Both the position numbers and the translations under genes were made by a program. A stretch of DNA of 64,000 nt from Nocardia jejuensis NBRC 103114. GTDB taxonomy: Bacteria; Actinomycetota; Actinomycetes; Mycobacteriales; Mycobacteriaceae. Positions 16,868 to 25,436 of this stretch are shown piece by piece. Location of the stretch: contig NZ_BDBU01000027.1 in assembly GCF_001613145.1 (NCBI RefSeq), positions 186,001 through 250,000 of the forward strand, in the 5' to 3' direction. The first letter of the stretch is position 1, and each line of letters begins with the position of its first letter. The notes beneath the pieces were generated by a model, which saw only the letters and a list, made by a program, of their open reading frames with translations, had not been told where the DNA came from and made no database searches.

Positions 16868-17182
16868 GTGGTAGTCTCGATTGTGGCGATTACATGGTAT
16901 TGGGGTTTGGCACATCTGCTCACCCAAGCCGGTATCGACGTAGATGACGTGTATGACCTGCTCAGTGCGTGGCTCGCGGGCGAGCGGCCGCTCTGGTTCA
17001 TGCCCGCTGTCGATGACGCGACTGGTTTGAAGGCGACGGTTTTGATGGGTCGCACGGATAATGGACATCCTCTGGTGATCCTGGCCCGCCTCGATGGCAA
17101 AGACCTTTACGTCATCAACGCGTTCCGGCCGACTTCCGAGTTGATCGCCGATTTCGAGGAATGGGAGGCCCGACATGGCTGA
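16868..17182 (+). CDS. BrnT-like toxin candidate of a toxin-antitoxin pair
   Basis: The 104-residue product begins with a helix (YWGLAHLLTQAGIDVDDVYD) and continues with strands in the pattern VLMGRT..G.PLVILAR, DLYVINAFRPT. This order resembles the BrnT/RelE-like fold, where a residue run before the last helix binds RNA. It overlaps by eight bases a gene with a ribbon-helix-helix-like segment, the toxin-first order of brnTA. The start could be GTG 16868 or GTG 16883; neither has a clear ribosome binding site. Base composition is less GC-rich than the neighbours, suggesting mobility. Toxicity is inferred only. Confidence 0.55.
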   Translation: MVVSIVAITWYWGLAHLLTQAGIDVDDVYDLLSAWLAGERPLWFMPAVDDATGLKATVLMGRTDNGHPLVILARLDGKDLYVINAFRPTSELIADFEEWEARHG

Positions 17183-17486
17183 ATTCGAGAACCTGACGCC
17201 TGCGGAGATTGCCGCGTTCACGCAACGATTGGTCGTGGATACCGCTGCCGCCGAGCAGTTGCCGGTTACACATGGGGTCGACACAGGTGAGACGTTGATT
17301 CCGCGGTCGGTGAAGCTGCCGGTGAGGGTGGATCGTGCGTGCAAAGCTCGCGCGACCGAGCTGGGAATCAGCCAGTCGGCGTACATTCGTTCGCTGATCG
17401 AGAAGGATCTTGCCAGCGGTCACAGTCGTCCGTTGACCACCGCAGATCTGCCGCTGATCTTGGAGTTTCTGCGCCAAGCCGCCTGA
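17175..17486 (+). CDS. Ribbon-helix-helix-like antitoxin candidate
   Basis: This 103-residue protein has a flexible N-terminal half and a C-terminal segment VKLPVRVDRACKARATELG followed by ISQSAYIRSLIEKDLA, the strand-helix-helix pattern of CopG/BrnA-type DNA-binding antitoxins. GGGAGG lies six bases upstream of ATG 17175 inside the preceding gene. It likely neutralises the upstream protein and represses the pair. The last 20 residues form an extra helix. Confidence 0.6.
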   Translation: MAEFENLTPAEIAAFTQRLVVDTAAAEQLPVTHGVDTGETLIPRSVKLPVRVDRACKARATELGISQSAYIRSLIEKDLASGHSRPLTTADLPLILEFLRQAA

Positions 17487-17604
17487 ACGGACCTGGTGCG
17501 GTTCGAGCATGAGGCGCCACCGTCCCGAGTTCATCGGTGCGCCCCGAGCCGGAGCGGATCGGGCAGGCGTGACAGCCGTTCTGGTGGTACGTCGCGCGAG
17601 AGCG

Positions 17605-18315
17605 TCAGCAGCCGAGTTGGGTGGCCAGATCGAGGAAATCCTCTGCGTTGATGTCGAATTCGGGGGAGAAGTCGGCGTCGGCGAGGGTGGGGTCGCCGAA
17701 TTCCATGGGGCGGGAGACGAATGCGGTGCGGAAGCCGAGTTCGGCGGCGGCTCGGATGTCGTATTTGTGGCTGGCGACCATCATGATGTCGGCGGGGGCG
17801 AGGCCGAGGTATCCGGCGGCCATGCGGTAGGTGAGTGGGTCGGGTTTGAAGACGCCCGCCATTTCGGCGGTGAAGACCGCGTGCCAGGGGAAGCCACCGT
17901 GGCGGGTGATGCTGACGACCGCGTTCACGTCGGCGTTGGACAGTGTCGCGAGGGTGTAATCCGCGCGCAGGCGGGTGAGGCCCTCGACGGCGTCGGGCCA
18001 GGGGTCCAGCAGTTTCCACGCCGAATTGAGTTCGTGGCGTTCGGATTCGGTGAGGTTCAGGTTCTGGGTCTCGAGTAGTTCGTCCAGCGCTGTGCGATAG
18101 ACGGATTCGACGCTGACCCACGGGTCCTCGGGTCCGCGCGGCGTCGAGGTGCCCCGGAAATACGCCGCGCGCCAGTCGTTCACGAACTGGGACCAGTCCC
18201 GGCCGGGATGGCGATCACCCGCGATCCGCCGCGCCGCGGCGGTGATCGTCGAGTGGAAATCCGTCGCGGTGCCCTGGACATCGAACAGCAGCGCTGTCGG
18301 CCGGTCGGTAGTCAT
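17605..18315 (-). CDS. HAD-superfamily hydrolase, haloacid dehalogenase type II-like
   Basis: The 236-residue protein has the HAD order: nucleophile motif LLFDVQGTATDF near residue 10-20, motif II Ser in ATLSNAD, motif III Lys in FKPDPLTY, and the tail motif MVASHKYDIRAAAELG. The block AFVSRPMEFG is characteristic of 2-haloacid dehalogenase-like proteins. The usual DVFGT reads DVQGT here. It might dehalogenate or dephosphorylate small acids; substrate is not deducible. It is the last gene of a loose minus-strand group. Confidence 0.8.
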   Translation of the reverse strand: MTTDRPTALLFDVQGTATDFHSTITAAARRIAGDRHPGRDWSQFVNDWRAAYFRGTSTPRGPEDPWVSVESVYRTALDELLETQNLNLTESERHELNSAWKLLDPWPDAVEGLTRLRADYTLATLSNADVNAVVSITRHGGFPWHAVFTAEMAGVFKPDPLTYRMAAGYLGLAPADIMMVASHKYDIRAAAELGFRTAFVSRPMEFGDPTLADADFSPEFDINAEDFLDLATQLGC

Positions 18316-18383
18316 GATCGAAAGGCTAGTGCGGCGCCGGGCACGCGCCGGAGTGATGTGATGTCGGTCGCGTAGCTCTGGTC

Positions 18384-18947
18384 TCAGCGGGAACCGGGAT
18401 CGTGAAGGTCGACGGCCAGCGGAGTCCCGCCCGCGAACCAGGCGCGATGCAGTTCCAGGACCCGCGCGCGGGTGGGGCGGCCCGGGCGGTGAAATGCGCT
18501 CTCGGCGTAGTCGAACGGGCGGACCCGGCTGCACAGCGCCTCGTACGCGACACGGCGTTCGGACTCGTCTCGGAGGTCGCGTGCGGTGCCCTCGAACGAT
18601 GTGCCTTCCAGCTTCAGCCGGACGGTCGGGTTCGCGCGAATGTTCTGCAGCCACAAGGCGTGTTCACCGCGAATCGATACCAGGTAGGCGGTATCGCCGT
18701 CGCGCTCGGCCTTGACGAAGGTCGGCAGCGCCCTGCCTGATCTGCGCCCGGTCACGGTGAGCACGCCGACGCCGCGTGGCAGCCGGAGGGCGAACCACAC
18801 CGCATGGAAGGCGTGCAGTGATCGGGTGAGCCGCCGGATCTGACGGGGGGTCGGGGCGCCGGTGCGCCCGGCCAGACGAGCGGGCACGTACTCGCCATCG
18901 GTGTAGCGAAGCTCGTCCGGAATCGCGCCGGCTGTCGAATCGTCCAT
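18384..18947 (-). CDS. F420-dependent nitroreductase/quinone-reductase family protein (DDN-like)
   Basis: The 187-residue product carries VGVLTVTGRRSGRALPTFV, YLVSIRGEHALWLQNIRANP and a C-terminal helix, the pattern of deazaflavin-binding split-barrel proteins. It is a second DDN-like gene in this window, distant in sequence from the one at 4498-5022. The likely role is F420H2- or flavin-dependent reduction of quinones or lipophilic substrates. It has no clear operon partner. Confidence 0.78.
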   Translation of the reverse strand: MDDSTAGAIPDELRYTDGEYVPARLAGRTGAPTPRQIRRLTRSLHAFHAVWFALRLPRGVGVLTVTGRRSGRALPTFVKAERDGDTAYLVSIRGEHALWLQNIRANPTVRLKLEGTSFEGTARDLRDESERRVAYEALCSRVRPFDYAESAFHRPGRPTRARVLELHRAWFAGGTPLAVDLHDPGSR

Positions 18948-19035
18948 CGTGCCCCCTGGGACGTGGCCATGTACGCCTCATGACAGCACGACGCTCGAAC
19001 GCCGGGCAATCCCGGAGGAGTTGCTCGGTGTCGGT

Positions 19036-19788
19036 TCAATGCTCGACGGCGAGGAGTTGCCCGGGTGGCAGGACGTGGACGGTCGTGTCCGGGGCGAGGT
19101 CACCGGTGGCGTCGCGGTACAGGTCCGGGCGGTTGCGGACGGTCTTGACCATCAGGCGATCGCCGACCGGGCCGCCGGTGAAGGCGTAGTGGATGGGGAC
19201 CGCGAGCCGGGGCCGCAGAACACTCGTGAACTCGGCGGCCTCGGTCGCGTCCATCACCTCCTGGCGGTTGCCCAGCGGGCGAATTCGCAGTCCGTTGATC
19301 GGCAGCAGAGCCAGGTCGACCTCCGAATAGCGCTGGGCGATCTCGTCGAGTTCGTCGACGCGGCGCGTGTCCGCGCCGAAATAGACGGTGTGGCCGTCCG
19401 CGCGCAGTACGAAGGTGATCTCGGTGACGCCGTGACTGGCTGGTGTGGCGATCACCTCGACCGGTCCCAAACGGGTGCTCTCCCAGGGATCCAGCTCGAC
19501 CACGTTCGGGAAGCCCGCCGCCCGCACTCGCGGTGCGATGCCCTTGGCGACGGCGAACGGCACGGACTTGTCCGGATAGGCGGCCAATGCGTCCAGATCG
19601 CAGTGGTCGTAGTGCTCGTGGCTGATCACGATGCCCGCCAGTTCGGGTAGATCCGCCGCGGTGGCACAGCTGCGCTGCTCGCCCTGGTAGTAGAACCGGC
19701 GCTCGGAAAGCCAAGGGTCGGTGAGGATTCGGGCTCCGCCGAAATCGAGGAGCACGCTGGCATGGACGACACGGGACACGGTGAGCAT
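19036..19788 (-). CDS. MBL-fold metal-dependent hydrolase
   Basis: This 250-residue cytoplasmic protein has the metallo-beta-lactamase motif SHEHYDHCD near residue 54-62, a second metal region ATPASHGVTE, VYFGADT and a late PIHYAF. It belongs to the UlaG/YtnP-like L-ascorbate-6-phosphate lactonase group by pattern. AGAAGG precedes ATG 19788. It is divergent from a tetR gene whose product probably controls it through the operators between them. Confidence 0.85.
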   Translation of the reverse strand: MLTVSRVVHASVLLDFGGARILTDPWLSERRFYYQGEQRSCATAADLPELAGIVISHEHYDHCDLDALAAYPDKSVPFAVAKGIAPRVRAAGFPNVVELDPWESTRLGPVEVIATPASHGVTEITFVLRADGHTVYFGADTRRVDELDEIAQRYSEVDLALLPINGLRIRPLGNRQEVMDATEAAEFTSVLRPRLAVPIHYAFTGGPVGDRLMVKTVRNRPDLYRDATGDLAPDTTVHVLPPGQLLAVEH

Positions 19789-19805
19789 CGCGAAACCTTC
19801 TGAGA

Positions 19806-19845
19806 AGACGGGTGTCTGCTTACATTCGTCAGTAGACGCCTGTCT
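19806..19845. promoter_or_regulatory. Two AGAC-N4-GTCT palindromes in the MBL/TetR divergon
   Basis: AGACGGGTGTCT (19806-19817) and AGACGCCTGTCT (19834-19845) are two copies of the same palindrome with centres 28 bp apart, in the 72-base gap between the MBL hydrolase and tetR. They are the obvious candidate binding sites for that TetR. Confidence 0.65.
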
Positions 19846-19860
19846 TGTTATGCTGTCAAG

Positions 19861-19905
19861 GTGTCCGAGAAGAAGGTGTCCGAGAAGAAGGCGTCCGAGA
19901 AATCC
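19861..19905 (+). repeat. 15-bp tandem repeat containing the tetR start codon
   Basis: GTGTCCGAGAAGAAG occurs twice (19861-19875 and 19876-19890) and a degenerate third copy follows (19891-19905). It encodes SEKKVSEKKASEK. Each full unit brings its own GTG, so two start codons five residues apart are available. Confidence 0.9.
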
Positions 19906-20484
19906 GCCGCGCGCAGCCGCAACCCCCGGGGTGAGGGATCTCGCCTCCGCGGCGAGTTGATCTCCGCCGCAAGTCGTCTGCTCGAAACGCTCGACGGTCA
20001 GGACGCGCTGTCGCTGCGCGCCGTCGCGCGCGAGGCCGGAATCGCCCCGCAGAGCGTGTACCTGCACTTCGCCGACCGCCGCGAGTTGCTCACGGCCGTG
20101 TATGCCGAGCGCTTCGCCGAACTCCGGACGGCGCTCGAGGCCGCCCAGCGCTCGAGCGCCGCCCCGGGTGACCGGCTCTCGGCCGTCTGTCATGCCTATG
20201 TCGACTACGGCGTTCGCAATCCCGGTCACTACCGAGTCCTTTTCGGTACGGCGGGCACTCCCGGCTGGGAGCCAGCCGCCGGTGAACTCCCCGGCCTCCC
20301 CACTTTCCAACTTTTGGTCGATGTCGTAACCGACTGTGGCGCAACCGATCCCAGGTCCACCGCGCTGTGTCTCTGGGCCGCCATGCACGGCCTGATCACG
20401 CTCCATCAGGACCGGCCCAGTTTCCCCTGGCCGCCGCTCGCCACCCTGGTGGACACCATGGTTCGCGCGCACCTCACGCGCTGA
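19861..20484 (+). CDS. TetR/AcrR-family regulator
   Basis: The 207-residue protein has a charged tail, then an HTH (ALSLRAVAREAG and APQSVYLHFADRRELL) and a ligand domain with the GVRNPGHYRVLF and WAAMHGL blocks of the WHG-type TetR C-terminal family. The start region is a 15-bp tandem duplication so that GTG 19861 and GTG 19876 both sit in the same local context. It likely represses itself and the divergent MBL hydrolase. Confidence 0.9.
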   Translation: MSEKKVSEKKASEKSAARSRNPRGEGSRLRGELISAASRLLETLDGQDALSLRAVAREAGIAPQSVYLHFADRRELLTAVYAERFAELRTALEAAQRSSAAPGDRLSAVCHAYVDYGVRNPGHYRVLFGTAGTPGWEPAAGELPGLPTFQLLVDVVTDCGATDPRSTALCLWAAMHGLITLHQDRPSFPWPPLATLVDTMVRAHLTR

Positions 20485-20582
20485 GCGGGGCGGCGGCATC
20501 CTGTACCCGCTCGGTGGGCGCTGTGTGTGACCATGGGTGTCGTGCCGGCGGCCGGGCCGGATCGCTCCGGTGGACCCGGTTA

Positions 20583-20613
20583 TGAATGGGATTGCATCAT
20601 CATGCATAATCAT
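20583..20613 (+). promoter_or_regulatory. Tandem ARG boxes upstream of argG
   Basis: TGAATGGGATTGCA (20583-20596) overlaps TGCATCATCATGCA (20593-20606), which has perfect 5-bp arms around a 4-base centre, followed by TAATCAT. The layout is the same as upstream of argC. It lies about 100 bases before the argG start, so it marks the argG promoter. Confidence 0.85.
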
Positions 20614-20715
20614 TTGTAGGACGAAGGCGCGGGCCGCGAAGAGCGCACCGGCCCGGCCACTCACCCGCTCAGCGGGAACAGACCTGACACGCACTAATCG
20701 AGGAGCACACGGACT

Positions 20716-21894
<1,179 letters not shown>

Positions 21895-21918
<24 letters not shown>

Positions 21919-21978
21919 AGCCCGCGGGGATCTCGGCACGAAGTGGAGAGCGTCGGGATCTCAGCAAGAAGTAGTAGC
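21895..21978 (+). repeat. Three 28-bp units made of the argG 3' end
   Basis: The argG end CGTCGGGACCTCAGCAAGAA (from 21895) recurs at 21923 (diverged) and at 21951 (one mismatch over 24 bases), an exact 28-bp period. Only the first unit is coding; the stop codon falls inside it. It probably arose by local slippage or unequal crossover. Confidence 0.85.
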
Positions 21979-22014
21979 CTGCGACCGGGTACCAACCGGC
22001 CGAAGGAGGCGTCC

Positions 22015-22935
22015 ATGCGCACCGATGACGATAGTTGGGACATCACGGAGAGCGTGGGCGCCACCGCCATCGGCGTCGCCGCCATGCGGGCCCACGAAAC
22101 CCGCCGTGACGACGCGGTTTTCCGGGATCCCTACGCGGAGAAACTGGTGGCGGCGGTCGGTTCCGAATCCTGGGGCCGGATGCTCGCCGCGAAACCGCGG
22201 AGCGATCGGGAACGACTCGGCAGCGCCTACGTCAACGGCGTGATGGGTCACTTCCTGGTCGCGCGGACGGTGTACTTCGACGAGTACTTCGCCGACGCGG
22301 TGGCCGACGGCATCCGGCAGATCGTGATCCTCGCCTCCGGGCTGGACGCTCGCGCCTATCGGATGCGCTGGCCGTCGGGCACTGTGATCTTCGAGCTCGA
22401 TCAGCCGAAGGTGCTGGAGTTCAAGGCGACTGCGCTCGCGGACTCCGCACCGGCGGCGGATCGGCGCGAGGTGCCGATCGATCTGCGGCAGGACTGGCCG
22501 AAGGCGCTGCTGGACAAGGGTTTCGACCCGAGTCGCCCGACGGCCTGGCTGGCGGAGGGTCTGCTGCGATATCTGCCCGGCGCCGCACAGGACCAGCTGC
22601 TGGCGAATCTCGTCGAGCTCAGTGCGCCCGGCAGCCGGATGGCGCTGAACATCGGCACCGGAGAGCGGGCGCTCTCGCCCGAACTGCGTGAGCGCCGGGC
22701 GAAAGCCCTGGCGGAGGCGGGAATCCGGATCGACCTGGAACAGCTGTGGTACCCGTGGGAGGACCGCCGGGACCCCCGCGAATGGTTCGCCGAACAGGGC
22801 TGGCGGGTCTCACCGGGTGATCCGGAGATCGTGCTGGCCACCCATGGCCGCACCGTGCCCGAGGAGGCGCGGCCGGATATGGGCACACACATTCTTATGA
22901 CCGCGATACGACCGCGAGGAGACGACACGCTATGA
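22015..22935 (+). CDS. Class I SAM-dependent methyltransferase (TIGR00027/leucine carboxyl methyltransferase-like)
   Basis: The 306-residue protein has the features of the mycobacterial TIGR00027 family: DDSWDITESVGATA at the N terminus, VNGVMGHFLVARTVYFD, the SAM loop VILASGLDARAYR, ELDQPKVLEFK, and AEGLLRYLPG. Members are annotated as O-methyltransferases of unknown substrate. AAGGAGG precedes ATG 22015 well. Its stop overlaps the argH start (ATGA), so it is translationally coupled to an arginine gene, although it has no known role in that pathway. Confidence 0.88.
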   Translation: MRTDDDSWDITESVGATAIGVAAMRAHETRRDDAVFRDPYAEKLVAAVGSESWGRMLAAKPRSDRERLGSAYVNGVMGHFLVARTVYFDEYFADAVADGIRQIVILASGLDARAYRMRWPSGTVIFELDQPKVLEFKATALADSAPAADRREVPIDLRQDWPKALLDKGFDPSRPTAWLAEGLLRYLPGAAQDQLLANLVELSAPGSRMALNIGTGERALSPELRERRAKALAEAGIRIDLEQLWYPWEDRRDPREWFAEQGWRVSPGDPEIVLATHGRTVPEEARPDMGTHILMTAIRPRGDDTL

Positions 22936-24353
22936 CGCAGGGCGGCAGCACCAATGAGGGCGCGCTGTGGGGCGGGCGATTCGCGTCCGGCCCCGCCGCG
23001 GCGATGGCGGCGCTGAGCAAGTCGACCCATTTCGACTGGGTCCTCGCGCCGTACGACATCCGCGCCTCCAAAGCCCATGCGCGCGTGCTGAACAAGGCCG
23101 GTCTGCTGTCCGAGAGCGACCTGGCGACCATGCTCACCGGGCTGGATCGGCTCGCGGCGGATGTGGAGTCGGGCGCGTACGCGCCCGCCGAGTCCGATGA
23201 GGATGTGCACGGCGCGCTCGAGCGCGGCCTGATCGACCGGGTCGGCGCCGAGGTCGGCGGCCGCCTGCGCGCGGGCCGCTCCCGCAACGATCAGGTCGCC
23301 ACCCTGTTCCGCATGTGGCTGCGAGATGCCGTGCGCCGCGTGGCCTTCGGGGTGCTCGAGGTGGTGGACGCGCTGCTCGCGCAGGCCGCCGCGCACCCGG
23401 ACGCGGTCATGCCCGGCAAGACGCACCTGCAGGCCGCCCAGCCCGTGCTGCTCTCGCATCATCTGCTCGCGCACGCGCATCCGCTGCTTCGCGATATCCA
23501 GCGGCTGCGGGACTTCGACAAGCGGGCCGCGGTGTCCCCGTACGGTTCCGGTGCGCTGGCGGGGTCCTCGCTCGGCCTGGACCCGGAAGCCATTGCCGCC
23601 GAACTGGATTTCGACGCCTCCGCCGCGAACTCCATCGACGCCACCTCCTCCCGCGATTTCGCCGCGGAGGCCGCGTTCGTCTTCGCCATGATCGCGGTGG
23701 ATCTGAGCCGCATGGCCGAAGAGGTGATCATCTGGAGCACACCGGAATTCGGCTACATCACCCTCGCGGACGCCTGGTCGACCGGTTCCTCGATCATGCC
23801 GCAGAAGAAGAACCCCGACGTGTCGGAGCTGACCCGCGGCAAGGCCGGACGCCTGATCGGCAATGTCACCGGCCTGCTCGCCACCCTCAAGGCCCAGCCC
23901 CTGGCCTACAACCGTGACCTGCAGGAGGACAAGGAACCGGTCTTCGACTCGGTAGCCCAGCTCGAGCTCCTGCTCCCCGCCATCGCGGGCCTGGTCTCCA
24001 CCCTCACCTTCCACACCGACCGCATGGCCGAACTGGCCCCGGCGGGCTTCACCCTCGCCACCGACATCGCCGAATGGCTTGTCCGCCAGGGTGTCCCGTT
24101 CCGCGTGGCCCACGAAGCCGCGGGCGGCTGCGTCCGCGCCGCCGAGGCCCGCGGCGTCGGCCTGGACGAACTCACCGACGAGGAATTCGCCGCCGTCGAT
24201 CCGGCCCTGACCCCCACCGTCCGCGAGGTCCTCACGGTGCAGGGCTCCATAGCCTCCCGCAACGCCCGCGGCGGCACCGCCGGAACCCAGGTGGCCGAGC
24301 AGCTCGAAGAGGTCCGAGCCACCGCCGCCGACCAGCGCGCCTGGCTCGGCTGA
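22932..24353 (+). CDS. argH: Argininosuccinate lyase
   Basis: ArgH splits argininosuccinate into arginine and fumarate, the last step of the pathway. The 473-residue product has the superfamily signature GSSIMPQKKNPDVSEL at about 286-301, with TSSRDF and AGRSRNDQVAT. It overlaps the upstream methyltransferase by four bases and is probably transcribed from the argG promoter. Confidence 0.97.
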   Translation: MTQGGSTNEGALWGGRFASGPAAAMAALSKSTHFDWVLAPYDIRASKAHARVLNKAGLLSESDLATMLTGLDRLAADVESGAYAPAESDEDVHGALERGLIDRVGAEVGGRLRAGRSRNDQVATLFRMWLRDAVRRVAFGVLEVVDALLAQAAAHPDAVMPGKTHLQAAQPVLLSHHLLAHAHPLLRDIQRLRDFDKRAAVSPYGSGALAGSSLGLDPEAIAAELDFDASAANSIDATSSRDFAAEAAFVFAMIAVDLSRMAEEVIIWSTPEFGYITLADAWSTGSSIMPQKKNPDVSELTRGKAGRLIGNVTGLLATLKAQPLAYNRDLQEDKEPVFDSVAQLELLLPAIAGLVSTLTFHTDRMAELAPAGFTLATDIAEWLVRQGVPFRVAHEAAGGCVRAAEARGVGLDELTDEEFAAVDPALTPTVREVLTVQGSIASRNARGGTAGTQVAEQLEEVRATAADQRAWLG

Positions 24354-24387
24354 TCCCTGATTCGCGGGTGGCGGCGCTTGCCGTCGA

Positions 24388-24405
24388 TATAACATCCGTG
24401 TTATA
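24388..24405. promoter_or_regulatory. Perfect palindrome upstream of the HigB/HigA-like pair
   Basis: TATAACA (24388-24394) and TGTTATA (24399-24405) flank TCCG. It lies 12 bases before the toxin start and its AT-rich arm can double as a -10 element. This is the layout of an autoregulatory operator bound by the Xre antitoxin. Confidence 0.75.
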
Positions 24406-24417
24406 AATTGGGGAGAG

Positions 24418-24747
24418 GTGGAACTGGAACCAGAGGTTGATGAGTGGTTCGACTCGCTCGATGATAATGACCAGGAGACGGCAGCCTTCTATGTCGATCT
24501 CCTGGCCGAGCGGGGAGTGCTGCTCAGCGAGCCCTACACGCGGCAGCTTCACGGCAAGCTACGTGAGCTCCGGTTCTATCTCGCGCGAGACGCGGTGCGA
24601 ATCACTTACTGGGTCGCGCCCGGCAGGCGCATCATTCTGCTGACGGTCTTCCGTAAGCAGAGAATGCGAGAAACGGCTGAAATCGAGCGTGCGGTGCGAG
24701 CATTCACTCGCTGCGTCGCTGCTGCTCATACCGTGGACGAGGAGTGA
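24418..24747 (+). CDS. HigB-like (Gp49/RelE superfamily) toxin
   Basis: The 109-residue product has the Gp49/HigB pattern: LEPEVDEWFDSLD, a helix with AAFYVDLLAERG, then PYTRQLHGKLRELRFYLARD and RITYWVAPGRRIILLTVFRKQ. Such toxins cleave mRNA on the ribosome. GGGAGAG precedes GTG 24418. It is followed by an Xre-type gene, the normal toxin-first order of higBA. Confidence 0.85.
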   Translation: MELEPEVDEWFDSLDDNDQETAAFYVDLLAERGVLLSEPYTRQLHGKLRELRFYLARDAVRITYWVAPGRRIILLTVFRKQRMRETAEIERAVRAFTRCVAAAHTVDEE

Positions 24748-24752
24748 ATTCC

Positions 24753-25052
24753 ATGGGCGAACGGAAGAGCTGGGCCGAGAAGCGTGCGGAGGTCATGAGT
24801 CGCCCGGGCGCCGGTGCTGCCTATGATGCTGCGCGAATTCGATTCGAGCTCGGCACTGCGGTACGGCAGCGCCGAGAGGAGCTTGGCCTCACTCAGTCTG
24901 ACCTCGCCGTCAGAGCCGGCCTGAAACAACCTGCCGTAGCAAGGTTCGAGGCGGGTGGCACGATGCCGAGCATTCCGATGCTCGAACGACTCGCCGAGGC
25001 GCTGGAATTGGGTCTCACCGTGGAATTTCATCGCCTTCCCGAAGCCGGCTGA
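24753..25052 (+). CDS. HigA-like Xre-family antitoxin
   Basis: This 99-residue protein has an N-terminal helix and a Xre HTH: TAVRQRREELGLTQSDLAVR followed by AGLKQPAVARFEAGGTMPSI. It should bind both the upstream toxin and the palindrome at 24388-24405. I chose ATG 24753, with GAGGAG eight bases upstream; a GTG at 24744 is in frame but lies within that site. Confidence 0.87.
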   Translation: MGERKSWAEKRAEVMSRPGAGAAYDAARIRFELGTAVRQRREELGLTQSDLAVRAGLKQPAVARFEAGGTMPSIPMLERLAEALELGLTVEFHRLPEAG

Positions 25053-25100
25053 TGGACGCGGCGGTGAGGCGGTCCGTCGGAGTCCGGTTATCCTGCGGCA

Positions 25101-25424
25101 ATGACCTTGGTGCTGCTGGCGTTGGCGATCGCGTGTGAGGTGACGGCGACGGTGTCGCTGAAGATCTCGGAGGGGTTCAGCAAGCTGGTGCCCTCGATCA
25201 TCGTGGTGATCGGGTACGCCGCGGCGTTCTTCTTCCTGTCGCAGGCGTTGAAGCGGGGGATGGCGATCGGGGTCGCGTACGGGATCTGGTCGGCGGTGGG
25301 GGTGGTCGCGGTGGCGACCATCGGGGCGCTGTTCCTGAACGAGAGTCTCACGCTCGTTCAGGTCGGCGGGATCGGGTTGGTGATCGTGGGCGTGCTGGCG
25401 CTGGAGCTCGGCGGAGCGCACTGA
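25101..25424 (+). CDS. Small multidrug resistance (SMR) efflux protein
   Basis: The 107-residue protein has four membrane helices and the SMR signature LAIACEVTATVSLK with the essential Glu in helix 1, then YGIWSAVGVVAVATIGALF. SMR dimers exchange protons for cationic drugs or quaternary ammonium compounds. It resembles mycobacterial Mmr. The ATG has no clear ribosome binding site. Confidence 0.92.
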   Translation: MTLVLLALAIACEVTATVSLKISEGFSKLVPSIIVVIGYAAAFFFLSQALKRGMAIGVAYGIWSAVGVVAVATIGALFLNESLTLVQVGGIGLVIVGVLALELGGAH

Positions 25425-25436
25425 GTCCGGGCTGGC

